7,402 nucleotides of DNA, from NCBI GenBank assembly GCA_949547975.1, contig CATITW010000025.1, forward strand, positions 1 to 7,402, in the 5' to 3' direction. The notes below the pieces were generated by a model. It was given only the letters and a program-made list of their open reading frames with translations. It was not told the origin of the DNA and ran no database searches. Position numbers and translations under genes: made by a program. Below are positions 5,590 through 7,402 of the stretch, one piece after another; positions within the stretch are counted from its first letter, which is position 1, and every line of letters begins with the position of its first letter. The stretch comes from Cryomorphaceae bacterium (GTDB lineage: Bacteria > Bacteroidota > Bacteroidia > Flavobacteriales > Schleiferiaceae).

Positions 5590-7221
5590 ATGAAGAAATT
5601 TCTCATTGTCGCATACATTTTGTTAACCTGCCCAAATATCCAGGCGCAGAACTTCCTTCCTTCCAACCCCTTAGAGATACCTATAGTACTGAGCGGAACG
5701 TTTGCGGAGCTGCGCGGAAACCATTTTCATGGCGGAATTGACATCAAAACCCAAGGAAGAAGCGGCCTAAAAGTGCGCGCCGTGGCAGAGGGATACATCT
5801 CCCGCATCGCCGTGAGCCCCTACGGCTACGGAAACGCCCTGTACGTGCGCCATCCCGAAGGCTACACCTCCGTCTACGGACACCTGAACGCCTTCGCCCC
5901 AGAGATCGAAGCCTATGTCGAAACCCAGCTGCGCGACCGCAGTAAAAACGACGGTAACCTCTACCCTTCCAAAGACCAATTCCCAGTCTCCCGCCAGCAG
6001 TTCATCGCCTTTTCCGGCAACACCGGCGGCTCTATGGGCCCACACTTGCACTTTGAGATCCGCGACACCCGCACCGAAGAACCGCTGAACCCCTTAGAAT
6101 TTGGCTTGAAAGTCGCCGATACCCGAGCGCCCAGCCTTCGAGGTTTGATGTGGGTGGCACAAGATTTCTCCGACCGCGGTACTATTAGTGACGGCGATAC
6201 GCTACATGCACACGGCACTGTGGGGATCGACCTCTTTACCACCGACCGGCAAGACGCCGCGAACAACAACAATGGCGTCTACAGCATAGATATGAAAGTA
6301 GACGGCAAAAGCGCTTTTGAGGCGCGGTACCGAAGAATCAACTTCTCCACGAGCCGCTACATCAATGCCCACATAGATTTTGAGCACTGGTTCGCCACAG
6401 GGCAGCGCTGGACCCGCCTGTACGAGCTGGAAAACAATCCGCTAAAGCTCACTACCACTTATCCGTTGCTTGAGCCAGACTTCACCTCTTCAAACGGCTG
6501 GATTTCAGTAGCTAGAGACAGCACAGTTCGTGTGGAGATCGAGGTAAAAGATTACCAAGGGAATACCAGTACTACCTCCTTTTATATGCAAGGAGATCTG
6601 GCCTACAGTCCGACGGGATTGCAGATGGATTGCGGCACGGTTCAGACCTTGAAAGAGGGCCCGCTTGTGGTGACGATTCCTGCCAATGCCTTGTACCACG
6701 ACGACCAGATCGAGATCGTTGCGCTTAGTGGCGGTCGCTACCGCGTGGGTGAGGGCGCTGGATTGCAGAAGCATATGAGTATGAATTGGTCCCTGGATTC
6801 CTCGCAAATTCCGGGCGTCGGATGGTTCCTTTGGGAAGAAGGGCGCAAGGGAAAGAAAAACGCCATTACTGGGGATCGCGAAGGCAACACCCTCACCTTC
6901 GAAACCCGCTCGACCGGGACCTACTCGCTCGATCAGGATGTCACAAAACCGGAAGTCCGCCTCTTGCAAAGCACCACCGCAGCGCGCAGTGGAAGTGCCT
7001 TCCGTGAGATTCGCGTAAAAGCATCAGACGACAAAACCGGGATTGACCGCTACAGCGCTCGGATCGATGGCACATTTGCCCGGATCGATTTCGACTATAA
7101 AAAGGACTTGTTAAAAGTCGTGGTGCCCAAGGAAATAAGCGCAGGAAGCCATAATTTGCGGATAGTTGTTATCGACGGTGTGGGCAATACCGCCGTCAAA
7201 GAATACACAATCACGATATGA
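5590..7221 (+). CDS. Secreted M23 family zinc metallopeptidase (LytM-type, peptidoglycan hydrolase)
   Basis: This 543-residue protein probably cuts peptide cross-links in peptidoglycan in the periplasm or at the cell surface. A signal peptide (MKKFLIVAYILLTCPNIQAQ, cleavage near residue 19) leads to an M23 domain at about residues 30-172. The zinc site is intact: His47 and Asp51 (HGGID) with His154 of HLH (152-154), and His98 in YGHLN. It is therefore predicted to be an active enzyme rather than a degenerate LytM activator. The M23 domain carries an insertion (about 101-137) before the FSGNTGGSMGPHLHFE segment. The remaining 370 residues are beta-rich, and the last 90 or so (from about 452, TKPEVRLLQ, through SDDKTGIDRY and VVIDGVGNTA) look like an Ig-like sandwich; their role is unknown. 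The start is set by the signal peptide and the promoter immediately upstream. The stop overlaps the next gene by 4 nt, indicating an operon. It is divergent from the zap operon. Confidence 0.92.
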   Translation: MKKFLIVAYILLTCPNIQAQNFLPSNPLEIPIVLSGTFAELRGNHFHGGIDIKTQGRSGLKVRAVAEGYISRIAVSPYGYGNALYVRHPEGYTSVYGHLNAFAPEIEAYVETQLRDRSKNDGNLYPSKDQFPVSRQQFIAFSGNTGGSMGPHLHFEIRDTRTEEPLNPLEFGLKVADTRAPSLRGLMWVAQDFSDRGTISDGDTLHAHGTVGIDLFTTDRQDAANNNNGVYSIDMKVDGKSAFEARYRRINFSTSRYINAHIDFEHWFATGQRWTRLYELENNPLKLTTTYPLLEPDFTSSNGWISVARDSTVRVEIEVKDYQGNTSTTSFYMQGDLAYSPTGLQMDCGTVQTLKEGPLVVTIPANALYHDDQIEIVALSGGRYRVGEGAGLQKHMSMNWSLDSSQIPGVGWFLWEEGRKGKKNAITGDREGNTLTFETRSTGTYSLDQDVTKPEVRLLQSTTAARSGSAFREIRVKASDDKTGIDRYSARIDGTFARIDFDYKKDLLKVVVPKEISAGSHNLRIVVIDGVGNTAVKEYTITI

Positions 7222-7402
7222 AGAAATTAGTCCGCGTGTTATGCGCCCTTTTCCTGAGCACAGCGCTCTATGCACAAGACGAGCCGCAGCCGGTTCAGAT
7301 CCACGGTGTAGTAGTTTCGAACGACAGTTTGATCCAGCTGCTGCCGAACGTGCAGATTTTGGTGAAAAGCCGCGGACAGATGACCACCAGCAACAACGAC
7401 GG
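7218..7402 (+). CDS. Secreted carboxypeptidase-regulatory-like domain protein (5' part only)
   Basis: The frame opens with ATG at 7218, overlapping the TGA of the peptidase gene as ATGA, and stays open for 61 codons to the right edge. Residues 1-20 (MKKLVRVLCALFLSTALYAQ) form a signal peptide with likely cleavage near residue 19. From about residue 27 the sequence IHGVVVSNDSLIQLLPNVQI, followed by LVKSRGQMTTSNNDG, follows the CarboxypepD_reg-like pattern (strand, 'x-PxVxVxV-K', 'G..T...DG'). This is a small beta-sandwich common at the N-terminus of Bacteroidota outer-membrane and cell-surface proteins. Whether a barrel or another domain follows cannot be seen. The 4-nt overlap points to translational coupling with the peptidase, and a shared envelope role is inferred. 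Confidence 0.85.
   Translation, partial: MKKLVRVLCALFLSTALYAQDEPQPVQIHGVVVSNDSLIQLLPNVQILVKSRGQMTTSNND

Noticed and set aside
6505..6969. Minus-strand 154-codon open frame opposite the M23 gene
   Set aside because: It is antisense to a well supported coding frame, with no promoter, signal peptide or domain.

Overview
The window reads as a chromosomal segment of a Bacteroidota bacterium, most likely a flavobacterium-like lineage of moderate GC content. The indications are perfect or near matches to the Bacteroidota -7 promoter element TAnnTTTG, the absence of obvious Shine-Dalgarno sequences, short signal peptides ending in A/G-Q, a DUF3575-like outer-membrane protein, a CarboxypepD_reg-like secreted protein, and the neighbourhood zapA / small RNA / rny. 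No mobile element, CRISPR array, tRNA or rRNA was seen. Most of the window is core housekeeping sequence.

Left part (1-3021, all minus strand). The window opens inside recQ. Its start is at 1668 and the gene runs off the left edge within the HRDC domain. Upstream of it lies a 234-residue protein (1732-2436) with a divergent GIY-YIG nuclease-like domain behind an uncharacterised N-terminal half. Next comes a 178-residue predicted outer-membrane beta-barrel protein of DUF3575 type (2485-3021).

Middle part (3022-5546, minus strand). Transcription runs from a small coiled-coil gene (5250-5546) into zapA (GTG start, 4944-5243), then a strongly structured non-coding RNA of about 190 nt that I interpret as 6S RNA (about 4748-4938), then rny encoding RNase Y (3188-4723). 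It ends at a strong intrinsic terminator with a UUCG tetraloop at 3094-3118. The coiled-coil/ZapA pair points to divisome (FtsZ ring) function, RNase Y to mRNA turnover, and 6S RNA to growth-phase control of RNA polymerase.

Right part (5547-7402, plus strand). A 43-bp divergent promoter region separates the zap genes from a secreted M23 zinc metallopeptidase (5590-7221), a probable peptidoglycan hydrolase. Its stop overlaps the start of a secreted carboxypeptidase-regulatory-like protein (7218 onward), which is cut by the right edge. Divisome factors and a cell-wall hydrolase therefore share one divergent control region.

The items most worth a second look are the unannotated 6S-like RNA, the promoter-like sequence inside it, the back-to-back promoters with almost no leader, the same-frame arrangement of the coiled-coil gene and zapA, and the N-terminal extension of the GIY-YIG protein. 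I found no convincing new multi-gene defence or mobile system.
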